Below, in pieces: positions 12,299 through 23,630 of a stretch of DNA of 64,000 bases. The notes beneath the pieces were generated by a model. That model ran no database searches and was not told where the DNA came from. It saw only the letters and a list, made by a program, of their open reading frames with translations. The DNA is from Cyanophora paradoxa (lineage: Eukaryota; Glaucocystophyceae; Cyanophorales; Cyanophoraceae): positions 205,157 to 269,156 of the forward strand of contig QPMI01000655.1 in the NCBI GenBank assembly GCA_004431415.1. Reading direction: 5' to 3'. Numbering within the stretch: the first letter of the stretch is position 1; every line of letters begins with the position of its first letter. Made by a program: the position numbers and the translations under genes.

Positions 12299-15200
12299 CT
12301 AGAAGACGCTGGAGAAGGGCCTGGCTGCGGCGGGCCCCGAGGGGGGCACCCCGCCCCCGCGGCCTGCCCGAGGGGGCCCCGAGGAGCGGGGAGCCGCGAA
12401 TGCGGACGGGGTGCCCCCCTCGGAAGGAGTCGGGGAAGCAACGGCGGGCGTTAGGGGCCCGGCGAAGGCGATGGCGCGGAACATCTCGCGGGGCTGCTCG
12501 AGCTTGCCCTCCTCGTCGGCGAGCTCCTCCAGCAGCCGCCCCGCCACGTGCAGCACCGGCCCCACGACGATCTGCCCCCCAGCGACTCAGCGCCCCGTCC
12601 CGGCCCCGCCCCCCGCGCAGCTCCCGGGCCGCACGTCGATGAACGCGATGACGTGCTCCGCGCTCGCCTGCCACGCCCGGAGCGCCGCCGGCGCGAGGCG
12701 CGCCGCCCGCCGCGCCCGAGCCACCGCCGCCGCCTGCTGCGCCGCCCCCGCCGGCCACGCCGGCGCCAGCGGGTTGTGCACGTGCGGGGTGGGGCCGGCT
12801 CCGAGGGAGTGCGGGCGCGGGTTCTCGGCGAGGGTGCGTCCGCGCGGGGCGCCGGGGGCGGGCCGCTGGTGGCCGTGCAGTAGGGCAAAGGAGCCAAGGG
12901 CGGGGCCGCCCATGATCAGATTCGTGAACCCGCCCTGCAGCAGGTCTGCGGGCGCCGCCGTCAGAGAGAGCGGGAGGCGTCGCGCAAGGCAGCGCACCCG
13001 GGGACAGATCGGCGGTGCCCACCGAGCTCGCCCCGTCCGACATCCCATCCTCCCGCTCCGGCGGCTCGATCGGCCCCGCCGGCGCCAGCTCCGCTGCGCG
13101 ACCCCGCGTCGGCGACAGCTGCAGGGCAGCGGCGCGTGGCGGCGCCGGCACGCGGCGCGGCGCGGCGCACGGAAGTACTGGTACGCGCTGTGGGGTGGGG
13201 CGTCAGGCGGGGCGGCCGCGGCGGGGCGGGGCGGGCGGGGCGGGCGGACAAGGCGGGGGCGGCGCGCTCGGCGACGTGGGGGAACTTGTAGCAGTCGGCG
13301 AAGCTGGCGACGCGGAAGAGGAGGGCGCAGAGGCGGGCGCGGGCCGGCTCGGAGAGGGACCAGGAGCGGTCGGGCCCGCCGGAGCGGAGCGCCTCGTACT
13401 CGCCGGCCGTCTCCTCCATGAGGAGGGTCCAGGCGAGCGCCGCCTCCGCCCGGTCCCCCACCGCCTCCAGGCACGAGCAGAGCGTGTTCGCGCACCTGCG
13501 CCCCCGCCCCCTCAGCCGCCCCTGCCGCCGGCGCGCGGGCGGGCGGGCGGGCGCGCGCGCGCCGCTCGTCCACCGAGTCGATCTCCTCGAGGATCTCCAG
13601 CAGCAGCGCCGCCACGCGCCCGCCCCGCGCGGCGCGCTGCGTCGACTGGCCGGCGGCGGACGTCCGGCGGGAGCCGGGCGCCGAGGAGGGCCTCGGCCCC
13701 GGCCTCCACATCGCCTCGCTCGTGGGAAACGAGCCCGAGCTGTAGACGCGCCCGATCCCGGGCGTCTCCTCCTCCTCCTCCTCCTCCAGCTCGGGCACCG
13801 TCTCGGGCTGCTGGGAGCGGCAGCGGCTGCGGACGCTGGCGGTGGCGGCTGGCGGCGAGGGCGAGGCGAGCTCGCCGACGCTCGGGAGGAGGCGCCCCTC
13901 GGCGGCCACGAGGCGGAAGGAGGGCGCCCGGAAGCTGAAGCGCGGGCGCCCCGAGGGCGAGGCTGGCGGCCCCGCTCCAAAGCCCAGCGAGCCCCCCCCA
14001 CTCGGAGGTCCCGCCGCCGGCTCCTGCGCCGCCGCCGCCGCCGCCGCCGCCCGCCGCATCTCTTCCACGGGCGAGGGCGCCGGCGCCGGCGCCGGGGCGG
14101 CGGCGGGCTTGCCGTCGAGGGGGTGCTGCTGGAGCCACTCGCGGGCGCGGGCGAGGGCGCTGCGCTCGAGGGCCTGCGGCGGCGCGGCCGGCCCCGGCCC
14201 CTGCCCCTCGGGCAGCCGCGAGGCCTGCAGGAGGGCCCTCACGGCGGCCTCGGCGTTGGAGCAGAGGAGGGCGAGGAAGATGCCGAGGATCTCGGCGGGG
14301 TAGACGTGCCGCCGCAGCCGCTCGACGCCCCGCACGAGCAGCGCGAGCTGGTGGGCGGCCTGGAGGGCCCCCTGGAAGCCGCGGGCGGAGGAGCCGGCGC
14401 GGGGCGGGGCGGCCTGGAGCTCCTGGACGAGGGCGTCGAGGGCGGCCTCCTTGCCGGCGAGCAGCGAGGCGAGGCCGAGCATGCGGAGGAGCTTGCCGAC
14501 GAGCGCGCGCGCCTCGCTCGCCGCCAGGTGCACGACGTCGCGGGCGTTGAAGGCCGGCTCCGCCACCCGCTCCCAGGCGAAGCCGCCGGCGAGCGCCGAG
14601 ACCGGCTCCCGGTCCTCCATCTCCTGCCGCGCCATCTCCGCCTCCTGCATCCGGATCAGGTGCACGCTCTGCGCCCGCTTGAAGCGCGGCCCGTGGCCGC
14701 TGCCGCCTGCATCAAAGTCGCCTCCAGCGCTCTCGGCGAGGCTTCCCTTGCGCGTCACAGCCGCTGTACGCGGGGACGCTGCCATGGATGGCGGCTCGCC
14801 GGGGGCCGGGCCAAGGGCGGCCCGGATGCGGCCCGCCGCCCCTACTTCCCGGTGCGTGGCCGGCGTGCGGGCGCCCTCCGGGCGGCGGCCGACGAGGAAG
14901 AAGGTCTCCATCGGCCCCTTGCCCTTCACGTGCACGCTCCCGCGCGGCTCGAGCTCGAAGCGCTCCCGCAGGCGCGCCTCGACGGCGGCGCTCACGTGCA
15001 CGCGCCCCGGCGCCCCCGACGACTCCATCCGCGACGCGACGTTCACGGCGTCCGACCAGACGTCGTACACCAGCTTCCGGATCCCGATCACCCCCGCCAC
15101 CACCGGGCCCACGTGCTGCGCCCCCGCCGTCGGCTCGCACGCGCGCGCGGGGCCGGGGGGCGGAGCCTCAGAGGGGCGGGCGGGCGGGGCGGACCATGCC

Positions 15201-18038
15201 GACGCGGATCTGGAGGTCGACGCGCTGCTCCTCCTCCACCTCCTCCCACTCCTCCGCCCCCGCCGCCGCCGCTTGGGCAGGGGCGGGCGACGAGGAGCGG
15301 GACCCGGCAGCGAGGTCGAAGAGAGAGGCGGGGAGGAGGACGCCCGGGGCCGGCGCCGGCGAGGCGCGCCCGTCGGAGGCCGGCCCGTGGATGGTTGTCG
15401 AGGGCCGCGGCGAGAAGCGCCCGCTGCCTTCGTGTTCTTCTTCCAGTTCGAGGCTGCCCCGCCGCGCAGGCGCCTCGGGCGGCGGCGGCAGCAGCGTGGC
15501 GGCGGCGCCGGGGCCGGGGCGGGGGGCGCGGCGGCGGGTCTTGAGGCGGACGGTGAAGGGCGGCACGTTCTCGAGCGCCTCGATCATCTCGAGGGCCGTG
15601 TCGGCCGCCGCCTCCACGTGCTGCGGGATCGGGAAGGGCAGCCCCGAGACCGCCATGTACGCGTCTGCCGCCGGGGGGTGTCAGAGCCCCAACGCGGCGC
15701 CGCCCCGGCCGGCGGTCTCGGGATATCGATGGTCTCACCCCCGATGGTCTTGATCTGGGCGCAGGGGGCCGGTCAGGGCGGGGCGAGGGGCCGGGGCCGG
15801 GCGGCGGGGGGGCGGGGGCGCCTTCTCGAGGCCGTGGCGCTCGCAGATGGCGTCGAAGCGGGAGAAGATGTCGTTGAGGGTCTGCACGAGCACGCGCGGG
15901 TCCAGCCTCTCGCTGATCGTCTGCGCCCCGCCCCCGCGCTCCAGCCGGCCCGGCGGGCGGGGCCCCGCGGGGCGCGGGGCGGGGGCGGGCGGGGCCGCAC
16001 GGTGAAGCCGACGATGTCGGCGAAGACGATGGCGACCTCCTCGTAGCGCGTGGCGAGCTCGAGCACCGGCCGCTCCTCCAGCAGCTCCTTCACCACGGGC
16101 GCCGGCAGGATGTTCAGCAGCAGCGACTGGTACCGGCTCTTCGTGTCCTCCAGCTCCTGCACCGCCCGCCGCCGCTCGCTCGCGTCCCGGATGCTCCCCA
16201 CGAAGAGCCGCTCGCCCCCGACCCGCGCCTCCGCCACCGAGAGCTCGATCGCTGCCCCGCCGCCCCGTCGGCCGCCGCCGGGGCGGGGCGGGGCGGGGCG
16301 GGCGGGCGGACGGAAGGGGGAGCCGTCGCGGCGGACGGCGGTCGTCTCGCGCAGGCGGCCGACGACGCGCGCCTCGCCCGTCTGCAGGTACCGCTTCACC
16401 GCCTTGTGGCTGCCCGCCCTGCCCTCAGCGCCCCGGCCCCGCCCCGCCCGCCGCGGGGCGCACTGGATGGAGCCGTAGAGCTTGCTCATGAGCATCTCGA
16501 CCTTGCTCCCGATGGCCTCCTCGGCCGTCCAGCCGAACATGGCCTGGGCGCTCCGGTTGAAGGCGGTGATCTGGGGCGGGTCAGGCGGGGCGGGCGGGGG
16601 CGGGGGGGCGGGGCGGGCCGTGGAGTTGGCGGTCATGACGATGACGGCGTCGTTCGCCTGCTCCATGAAGACGCTCACGCGCGGGTCCGCCCCCTTCCAC
16701 CCCGCCTCCCGCAGCTGCAGCAGCAGCAGCCCCCTCGATCCCGACCCCCGCCGCGCCACCCCCGAGCCCCCGCCCGCCCCCGTCGCCGGCCCGAGCGCGT
16801 CCCCGGTCGCCGCGTCCGTCGGGAGGCGGCAGGCGCGCATCTCGGCGAGGAAAGTTGTCCCGTCGGCGCGGCGGCACACGCTGTCCATCTCGACAGCCCG
16901 CCGCCGCCGCCGCCGCCGCGGGCGCCCGCCGCCGCCCTCGAGATCGTGATCGGGCCCGGCTGCATGCTCTCCCACTTCCGCCATCAGAACCGCCGGCGAG
17001 AGCTTCGGCAGCAGCGCAGAGAGGTTCGCCGGCGGCTGCGGCGCGGCGCGGCGCGGCGCGGCTCGGCGCTGGGCGCGAGGGGGCGGGGCGAGGGGGCGCA
17101 CCGGGGCGGGGGCCTCCGGCACCCCGAAGAGCTTGCGCGCCACCTGCGGCCGGCGGGCGCTCGGGGCGGCCCCGGGCGGAGCGCGGGCGGACGGCGCACG
17201 TCGTTCATGCGCGTAACGGCGCCGGCCTCGGTGACGCACAGGTAGGCCGCGCCCTGCGCCGCGCGGCCCGTGAGCCCGGCCGGCGGGGCGGGGCGGGGCG
17301 GGGAGGGCGGGGCGGGGCGGGGCGGGGGTGGTGGCGGGGGGGTCGGGCCTGGAAGGCGAAGAGGGCGTCGAAGTGCTCGCGCCAGGCGGCGAGGGCGGCG
17401 GCGGCGGCCTCCCACGCGGCCCGCAGCTCCGCCACCTCGTCCCGCAGCCACGCCCCCGCCGACGCCGCCCCGGCCGGCCCCGCCGGCGCCAGCGAAGGGC
17501 GGCGGTCGATGGCGGCGAGGAGGGCGGGGAGGGGCCCCGCGGCGCCGGCCCCGGGGCGGGCGGCGGCTGCGAGGAGGCGGCGCAGCGGCCGCACGGAGAG
17601 CAGGTGGAGGGCGGCGGCGGCGGCGGCCACGGCAAGGAGCATGGCGGCGCAGGCGGCTGCGAGGAGGCCGCGCGCCGGCGGCGGCAGCGGGTCGGGACCC
17701 AGCAGCACCGCCAGCACGCACGCCAGCGCTGCCGACTGCACCGCCGCCAGCACCGCCACCGGCACCGCCGCGCCCCGCGAGAGGCCCCCGCCCGAGCCCG
17801 ATCCCGCGCCCCCGGCGTCGAGCTCCGCTGGGTCATCGGGCCCGGGGGCATATGATCCTGAGCGCGTGCCGGCGACGCCGCGCGAGGCGGCCCGTGAGGC
17901 GCCGGCCGCGGCGAATGGCGCCGCCGGCACGGGCGCGGGGGCCAGGCTGTGCAGCGAAGCGGGGCCTTCTGGCACCACCCCGTGCTCCCTTCCGACCTTC
18001 ATCGCCCGGCTGTGGCGACGGGAGGGGATGTCGCGCAA
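12299..18038 (-). CDS. PAS-linked class III adenylate cyclase (copy B, spliced)
   Basis: A near-copy of the plus-strand cyclase gene, read on the opposite strand. It has the same hydrophobic segments (about 17590-17770), the PAS-like words RADGTTFLAEMR and ITAFNRSAQAMFGW, and the catalytic words IVFADIVGFT (about 16005-16035), KTIGDAYMAV and VYDVWSDAVNVASRME (about 15030-15080). All metal and adenine-selecting residues are kept. The extreme N-terminus differs completely from copy A: the start is at 18038, or at the internal Met at 18002. The last residues also differ, ending ARPFSSVF with the stop at 12299-12301. The duplication therefore covers the body of the gene but not its two ends, which suggests separate promoters. 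It is convergent with copy A. Confidence 0.75.
12458..17812 (-). repeat. Inverted duplication, right arm
   Basis: Reverse-complement partner of 6005-11331. Exon sequences are nearly identical; differences gather in small introns and in the Pro/Ala-rich segment around 13640-14110. The spacer between the arms is about 1.1 kb, so the locus is a large imperfect palindrome. Confidence 0.8.
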
Positions 18039-18998
18039 GCTCCTGTCGCAAGCTCGAGCTCCTGGGTTCGCTGCGGACGGTGGCGGGGCCGAAACTAGTG
18101 CGTGGGCAGCTGCAGCATCACCGCCTTTCAGGCCCGCAGAAAGTGCCGCGCGCCGCCAGCAAATGCATACGCGCTACCCTACTGGGCCTAGTACCGAGCG
18201 GCCGCGCCACTGGGCAGCTGGCGCCGGTAAAGCTCAAGCTTGCCGCATGCGTACGCGTACTGCAGTATATACACGCCGCGTTACTAATTTAGCTAAGTTA
18301 CCTGCAGGCTAGGCTGCAGCTGCAGCTGCCGACGTGCCGCATGCAAATTTTGGAAGCCGAACTTCGGAAGAACAGACTCTGCCAGGCTCTCCGAGGTCCC
18401 GCGGGGCGGCACCCGGCGCCGCGGCGCCGCCGAGGTCCCGCGGCGCTGCCATGCTAAACAGACTCACAGATCTAGATTCTAGAGTCTAGACAGGCTGTCG
18501 GAGGCCGACGGAGGGTCGACGGAGGCTGGCCCCGGGGGGTACCGGTAAAGTTTACACGCGCCGTTCGCGCGGCGGTACGAACGGTGCACGTGACGTCGAC
18601 GTCGACAGATCTAGGATCATCTAGCTTATAGAGCGACGGATCGGAGATCTATTTTTAGAGCGTAAGCGGCACTGAGCGCTAGCGGACCAACTGGTAAAAC
18701 TACTTAGTATTGTGCCCTATAGCTACTAGTAGTTTGAAAGTACTCTCCGAGTTCGGTGAATGGGGATACACTAATCTTGCGACGGGTACAGTGCATGCTC
18801 AGCAAGATCAAGCTGCAAAAGCTTGAAGAGAAGCGCATCAGCACGCGTACGTACGTACTGCGGCATCGATAACGATCACTTCGAGCCCATGGCCAGGCCT
18901 AGGTCTGCAACATCAACCCGGCGAGGCTCAGCGCAGCAGCTGGCAGCGAATCCGTCCGCGTAGCGGCTTAAGCTTCGAATTCGCAGCGGCAGCGCGTC
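18039..18998. other. Intergenic region upstream of the polycystin-like gene
   Basis: About 960 bp with no supported gene. It holds many short palindromes: GGTCCCGCGG repeated near 18390-18440, GACGTCGACGTCGAC near 18590-18605, and CTAGATTCTAGAGTCTAGA near 18473-18491. The 5' regions of two divergent genes, the cyclase copy B and the channel, lie here. Confidence 0.4.
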
Positions 18999-21900
18999 GT
19001 GCACGTGGCCGTGGCCGGACAGCGGAGCAGCGTACGCCCACGCGCGCAGAGCTTGATGTACGAGCAAGGGGAGGGCTCGGCTGCGGGGCACGTGTTCCGG
19101 CGCGCCTCCGTGTCCTCCGCGCGGCATGGATACGCGCGCATGCAGCTCCGGGAGCTGGAGCTGCAGGTGGAGGAAGTTCGCGCCGCCTCGACGCACGCGC
19201 CTGTGCACCCGATCGGCGCCGACTCGTACTGTGCACCCCGTGCGCGCCGTGGGTCCGGATCCGGAGGGGACGGGGAGGGCGACTCGATCCGCCTCGGCGA
19301 GGCCCTCAAGGCGCGCGCGCGGTCGCGACCCTTGAGATCGCGGCGCAGCGCCTCGCCGCCGCCCCAAGCTTCTCGAGCTTATGCCTGGGCCTGCACGTGA
19401 ACGCCCGCATGCGCAGGCGCTGCACAAAGAGCGCGAGAACGTGCGTCGCTACGGCGCTCTGGCCGCGTTCGGCGTCTTCTACGCGGTCCGCTCTCACTAC
19501 GAATCCCCCCCTTGGTCCTTCTCCTCTCGTATGCCTTGTCTGACCCCCACCAGATTTACCTCGTCGTTCTTTTCCTCCAGCGGGACACGCGCGCCGCCTG
19601 GGAAGTGCAGGTCTGCTCTGGATCAGAATTCGAAGCTCTAGATCTTCTCCTCGCGATCGCCCGGGGCGGGGGCCGGCGAGTGCGCGTGCGAGCGTGGTTG
19701 CGAGCGCCTCGCAGAGCTCGATCACGCGGGACATCGAGGCGGCGGGGCTCGCCGAGGTGAAGGACCCGCCCGACTTCCTCGCCTGGCTCGAGGGCCCCTT
19801 CCGGGACCTCGCCCTCCGCGGCTCCGGCGGCACCGTCGCCCGCCACAACCGCCTCATCGTACAGCCCCTCATCCTCCAGGTCTCCGTCCCGTACCCCCTT
19901 CGAGCTCGCTCTCGAATGTACCCCCGACGCCGCGCCCCGCCCCTGGCAGGAAAGGCACGCGCCAGAGCGGTGCAAGGGCCAGCCCCGCTTCGACAGGGCG
20001 AGTACCCCTCGGCGCCTTGAGCCCGTACCCCGACCCCCGCCACAGGTGTACCCTGAGTGCTTTACGGGGCCGACGATCGTGGAGCCGCGGCCGCCGGCGC
20101 TGGACCTGGACTATGCGGACCCGGTCAACGCCGCCGCCGGCAATCAGCTTCTGTGCGGGCCCCTCGAGCCCTCTGGCCCACTAGAGCCTTGGATTCCTGA
20201 CTCGAGACACGCACATGCACAGGAGAATCACGCGGACGATGTTCGACCTGCCCGGGGAGAAGCTGCCCGACCCCGCGGAAGCGAAGCAGGAGAAGGTCAG
20301 CGAGGCGGCTTCGCCGAGCAACAGGACGGCGGGGGCGGAGGAGGGGCCGGCGCCGACGCGGGAAGAGGCGTTCTACGCGGCCTTCATGCTCGGCCTCGCC
20401 GAGGAGTTCGTGTTCCTTTTCGGAGGGCGCAGCGTGCGCCGTGCACGCGCGAGCCCGACCGCGACGCTGACCGCCTCTGGTCCGCAGCATCACGAGGGCG
20501 GGGCGCGACTCGGGCTCCTTCGCGGGCGTCGAGATCAGTGCGCTGCGCTGCACCTGCCGTCCGAGCGCTGGGGAGCCTTAAGATGGGAAGATCTAGAGCC
20601 CGAGAGTCCTCAGGGCGAGGCGTAGGCTTGGGGTCTTCTCTGAGAGGAGGGGGTCGGGGGCGGGGGCAGTCGGGGCGCTGGACGCGCTGAACGGGACGCG
20701 GGCCACCTTCCTCGCCGACGTCGAGCTCGTCCGGGTCCGACCTCCAGCCCAGCGCCCCCTAGGCGCCCCGCCCCTCCGCCCCCGCCCCCTCCAGCTTCCC
20801 CGCGCCCCCAGTTCCTCGGCTTCGTCGGGCGCAACACCCGCTCCATCTCCGTCAAGTTCGGTCAGCGGCTCCGGAAATCGCGATCGATGCGGACCCCCGG
20901 CAGCGTGCACGCTCGAGCCTTCTTCACGACTGACTGGCTGTCGGTGGCTCGCCAGCGGCGTACAACGGGCACGTGCGGATGGCGTCGGTGGCGGAGGCGA
21001 AGATCGAGGCGGCGTACACGGGCAGCGTCGCCCCCTCCGTCTCCGTCAACGTCTTCCGCGCCGAGCTGTCCGCCCCGCCCTCATTCGAGGGATCCCCTCC
21101 GCCTCTCGCCCCCGCTCTCGCTCACGCTTCGAGCTCTCGCAGGTACTCGCAGCCCCTCGACTGGTTCCGCCTCGTGCGCCGCTGCGCATCTCCCCTCCGA
21201 CCCCCCTTAGCTCCCCGGCCACCGTGCCATCAAGCTTGCATTTGACGGCCATCGAGCTGATCATGAAGTGCGCGCGTGCGTTCGGACAGGCGCTGGAGAT
21301 CGTCGTTGTCTTGGGAGTCGCCGTCCGGTGCGCCCCCTTCCCCTCAGCTCCGCTCTCAGCCCGAGAAGCCGCCGCGGCCGCCTGCGCAGGCTCGTCGCCA
21401 CGGCCCGCGACCTCCTCCGGCAGCGCTGCAAGGCGAGCAAGACTTTCAGGCGAGGGGCCCTGAAAGCGGTGCGCCTGCGCCTGCCTGTCTCACAGAGCCG
21501 GCGACCATCATGAGCTGGAGCTGACCATGAAGCGGGGCAGTTGCTTGTGGGGCTGGCCGACCAGCTCGTCTTCGCGGCCGCCATCGGCCTCTGGGGCGCC
21601 GTCGTCGCCGCCACCTCCTCTCTCCCTTCCCCGCGCCCCGACGTGAGCCCAGTCCCGCCCCCTCCCCCCCCCCCCCTGCCCCCCCCCCCCCTCCTCTCCC
21701 TCCCCCCTCTTCTCTCCCTGCCCCGCCTCCCCCCCCCCCCCCCCCCCCCCCCGGGCCCGCCCCCCTACTCTGAAATATTTCGCAGGTGGGACAGAGCGGG
21801 TCCACCGACGAGGGGATACAAGCCATCGGCGTGCGCCCGCCTCGACCCGCTCCGCTTCTGAATCCAAAGAAGCGCCCGACGCTCGCTCGCGATGGGCGCA

Positions 21901-22945
21901 GCGGCTCTACAGGGACTGCGACCGCGCGGCGTCCCTCTTCAGAGCCTACCACGTCGTCAGCTCGATCAGTGCGCCTAGACCTTCAAGGGTTTTAATTAGT
22001 TATAATTAGACCAGAGCCTCGGGGCTCGTGATTCCGAAGTACAGCTAACCAATGACGTCGCTCGCGCGCGGCATTCGAAGACATCTTCCTGGGACTGCTG
22101 CGCCTCTACGGCCTGCTGCACTTCCAGGACCGCATGGGCGTCCTCACCCGCACCCTCGCCCGGGTCACCCGCCCACCGAGCCCCGGAGCCCCTCGAGCTC
22201 TTGGTCGGCCAGCTGACCCCGCCCCAGGGCGCCACTGACATGATGCACCTCGGCGCCCTCATCCTCGTCACCCTCATCGTGCGCGCCTTCGCTTTCTGCG
22301 TGTAATTTCAATGTGCGTGGCGGGCGCCGAATACCCGTCCTTGACGCATTCGAATTCCCGCAGGCTTTCGGTGCCCCGCTCTGCACGATCCCTGATGATC
22401 GTGATCGACCTGCCGGTGATCGTGATCATGACTGACGTGACCGCGCGCTCTTCCTCGCTCTTCTCGCAGCCGCAATGGTAGACGCCGAACCGCCGCTGCT
22501 AAATGCAACGAATCTCTGCCCGTCTAACTTTAGTAAGAGACACCTTTTCAGGGCACCCTCATGTTCGGGACCTACGACGTTTATTTCTCGGACCTGGTGC
22601 CCTCAAATCATAACCTTTGCACTCGCTTTTTCCCGCGATCGCTGACCGCGTCCCCAGGGATGGTCCCTCGCGACCCTCAGCGAGTACCTCCTCCTCATGG
22701 ACATGTTCAACCTGGAGGGGTACGCCGCTTCATGATTCGAAACGCTGCCGTTATTCAACGTCCGATGCATACGCACATGGCCTGCAGAATCGTGGTCAAG
22801 GAGATCGCCCTGCAGATCATCGTGCGCCCGGTCGCGACTTCAGCTTTCCCACTTCTCTTCAATCTCCTGCTTGATCTTGATCTCGCACCCGCGCCAGTTC
22901 CAGTGGGTGTTCGCCTTCATCGCGACCTACATGCTCGTCAACTTG
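18999..22945 (+). CDS. Polycystin (PKD2)-like cation channel, 5' exons
   Basis: The exons before the inserted element encode a multi-pass channel. Recognisable pieces are a cytosolic helix MQLRELELQVEEVR (about 19140-19185) and a first membrane exon RRYGALAAFGVFYAV (about 19445-19490). Next is ITRDIEAAGLAEVKDPPDFLAWLEGPF (about 19720-19800), which resembles the start of the polycystin extracellular domain (a conserved F-W-x-W-L type word). Later pieces include GTRATFLADVELVR (about 20690-20740) and hydrophobic exons near 21530-21620 and 22085-22160. The final exon 22898-22945 (FQWVFAFIATYMLVNL) looks like the start of the last pore helix. The start codon is uncertain. The gene resumes at 52816, after the element. 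The PKD2 assignment is by motif resemblance; another TRP-family channel is possible. Confidence 0.6.
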
Positions 22946-22950
22946 GTCCG

Positions 22951-22956
22951 TACCCC
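22951..22956 (+). repeat. Target site duplication, left copy
   Basis: TACCCC directly precedes the left inverted repeat and recurs directly after the right one at 52757-52762. A 6 bp duplication is typical of rve-integrase insertion by Polinton/Maverick elements. Confidence 0.85.
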
Positions 22957-23031
22957 ACACATAGGGATACCCCTGATCCAAGCCCTCCGGCCTTCGGCCT
23001 ACAGGCTTGGATCAGGGGTATCCCTATGTGT
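22957..23031. repeat. Self-complementary terminal hairpin, left
   Basis: 28 nt (22957-22984) pair perfectly with 23004-23031. The 19-nt loop (22985-23003) contains its own small stem, GGCC-TTC-GGCC at 22989-22999. The end can thus fold into a stem with a minor arm, like the hairpin termini of linear single-stranded DNA viruses. Confidence 0.9.
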
Positions 23032-23153
23032 GCGCGTTTCAGGTACTAGGGTAGTAAGCATTTATTTCAGGTCTTAGGGTATTAATCATGTCTTTTTGGC
23101 ACCAGTATGTTGGCCGCCTCTGGGGTATTAGAAGCTTGGATTCGGCACCAATT

Positions 23154-23246
23154 AGGCAGGAGAGGCAGGAGGGTTATTTGTAAACTTTCCTATGGATTCC
23201 CCTCTTGTGTGGGATTTTACATATAACCCTCCTGCCTCTCCTGCCT
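23154..23246. repeat. Second palindrome inside the left terminal repeat
   Basis: The 24-nt arm at 23154-23177 (starting AGGCAGGAGAGGCAGG) is the exact reverse complement of 23223-23246, separated by 45 nt. The same structure is at the other end (52469-52559). Arms of the two ends could also pair with one another. Confidence 0.85.
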
Positions 23247-23255
23247 CTATCCATA

Positions 23256-23629
23256 ATTAAGACTGCCAACCATCTCTTCATTTCTTTACGTTTTCTCTTA
23301 AAGAGATATCTTGAATAGTCAGGGGATGGAAGGGGAATGGGAGTGTCTGGTAAAAGGGTGGTTTGAGGGATGGCAGGGGGATGGGATGGATGGCGGAGGG
23401 GATGGCAGGGGGATGGAGGGATGGCAGAGGGGATGGCAGGGGATGGGAAAATGTATGAAATTTGGTTGATTTGTGACGATATCTGGTCAGGGGATGGGAG
23501 GGGGATGGGACTCAGTCAGGGGATGGGACTTTTCTCAGAAAACAAATTTTGTTTTTGTTTTTTGAAATTTTCTATTCGAGTACAAGGGGATGGGTTTCCC
23601 ATCCCCTCATCCCCCCATCCTCCTCTCTG
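23256..23629 (+). repeat. Direct repeat R1 (G-rich), next to the left terminal repeat
   Basis: It begins ATTAAGACTGCC and continues with AAAGAGATATCTTGAATAGTC, long runs of GGGGATGG-type repeats, TTCTCAGAAAA, TTTTGTTTTTGTTTTTTGAA and the hairpin GGGGATGGG-TTT-CCCATCCCC (23586-23606). The same order of words occurs in R2 (30999-31356). R1 ends 1-2 nt before the integrase reading frame ends, so it forms that gene's 3' flank. The G runs could form quadruplexes. Confidence 0.85.
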
Positions 23630-23630
23630 C

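Larger units (their letters stand above)
22957..23248 (+). repeat. Terminal inverted repeat, left
   Basis: It matches the reverse complement of 52467-52756 except for a small indel region (ACTTTCCTATGGATTCC against ACTTCTAAGGAATCC). The repeat contains two internal palindromes and an imperfect tandem repeat (TTCAGGTACTAGGGTAGTAA, then TTCAGGTCTTAGGGTATTAA, about 23037-23092). Confidence 0.95.

Noticed and set aside
5488-18312. Many long open frames antisense or out of frame to the cyclase genes (for example 7768-9798 minus, 7934-10003 minus, 13418-15544 plus)
   Set aside because: In very G+C-rich DNA the other frames stay open. Only one frame per exon gives cyclase, PAS or membrane motifs; the rest are Arg/Pro/Gly/Ala strings.
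22957-23031. Terminal palindrome as a simple transcription terminator
   Set aside because: It is identical at both extreme ends of the element and directly abuts the target duplication, so it belongs to the element termini.
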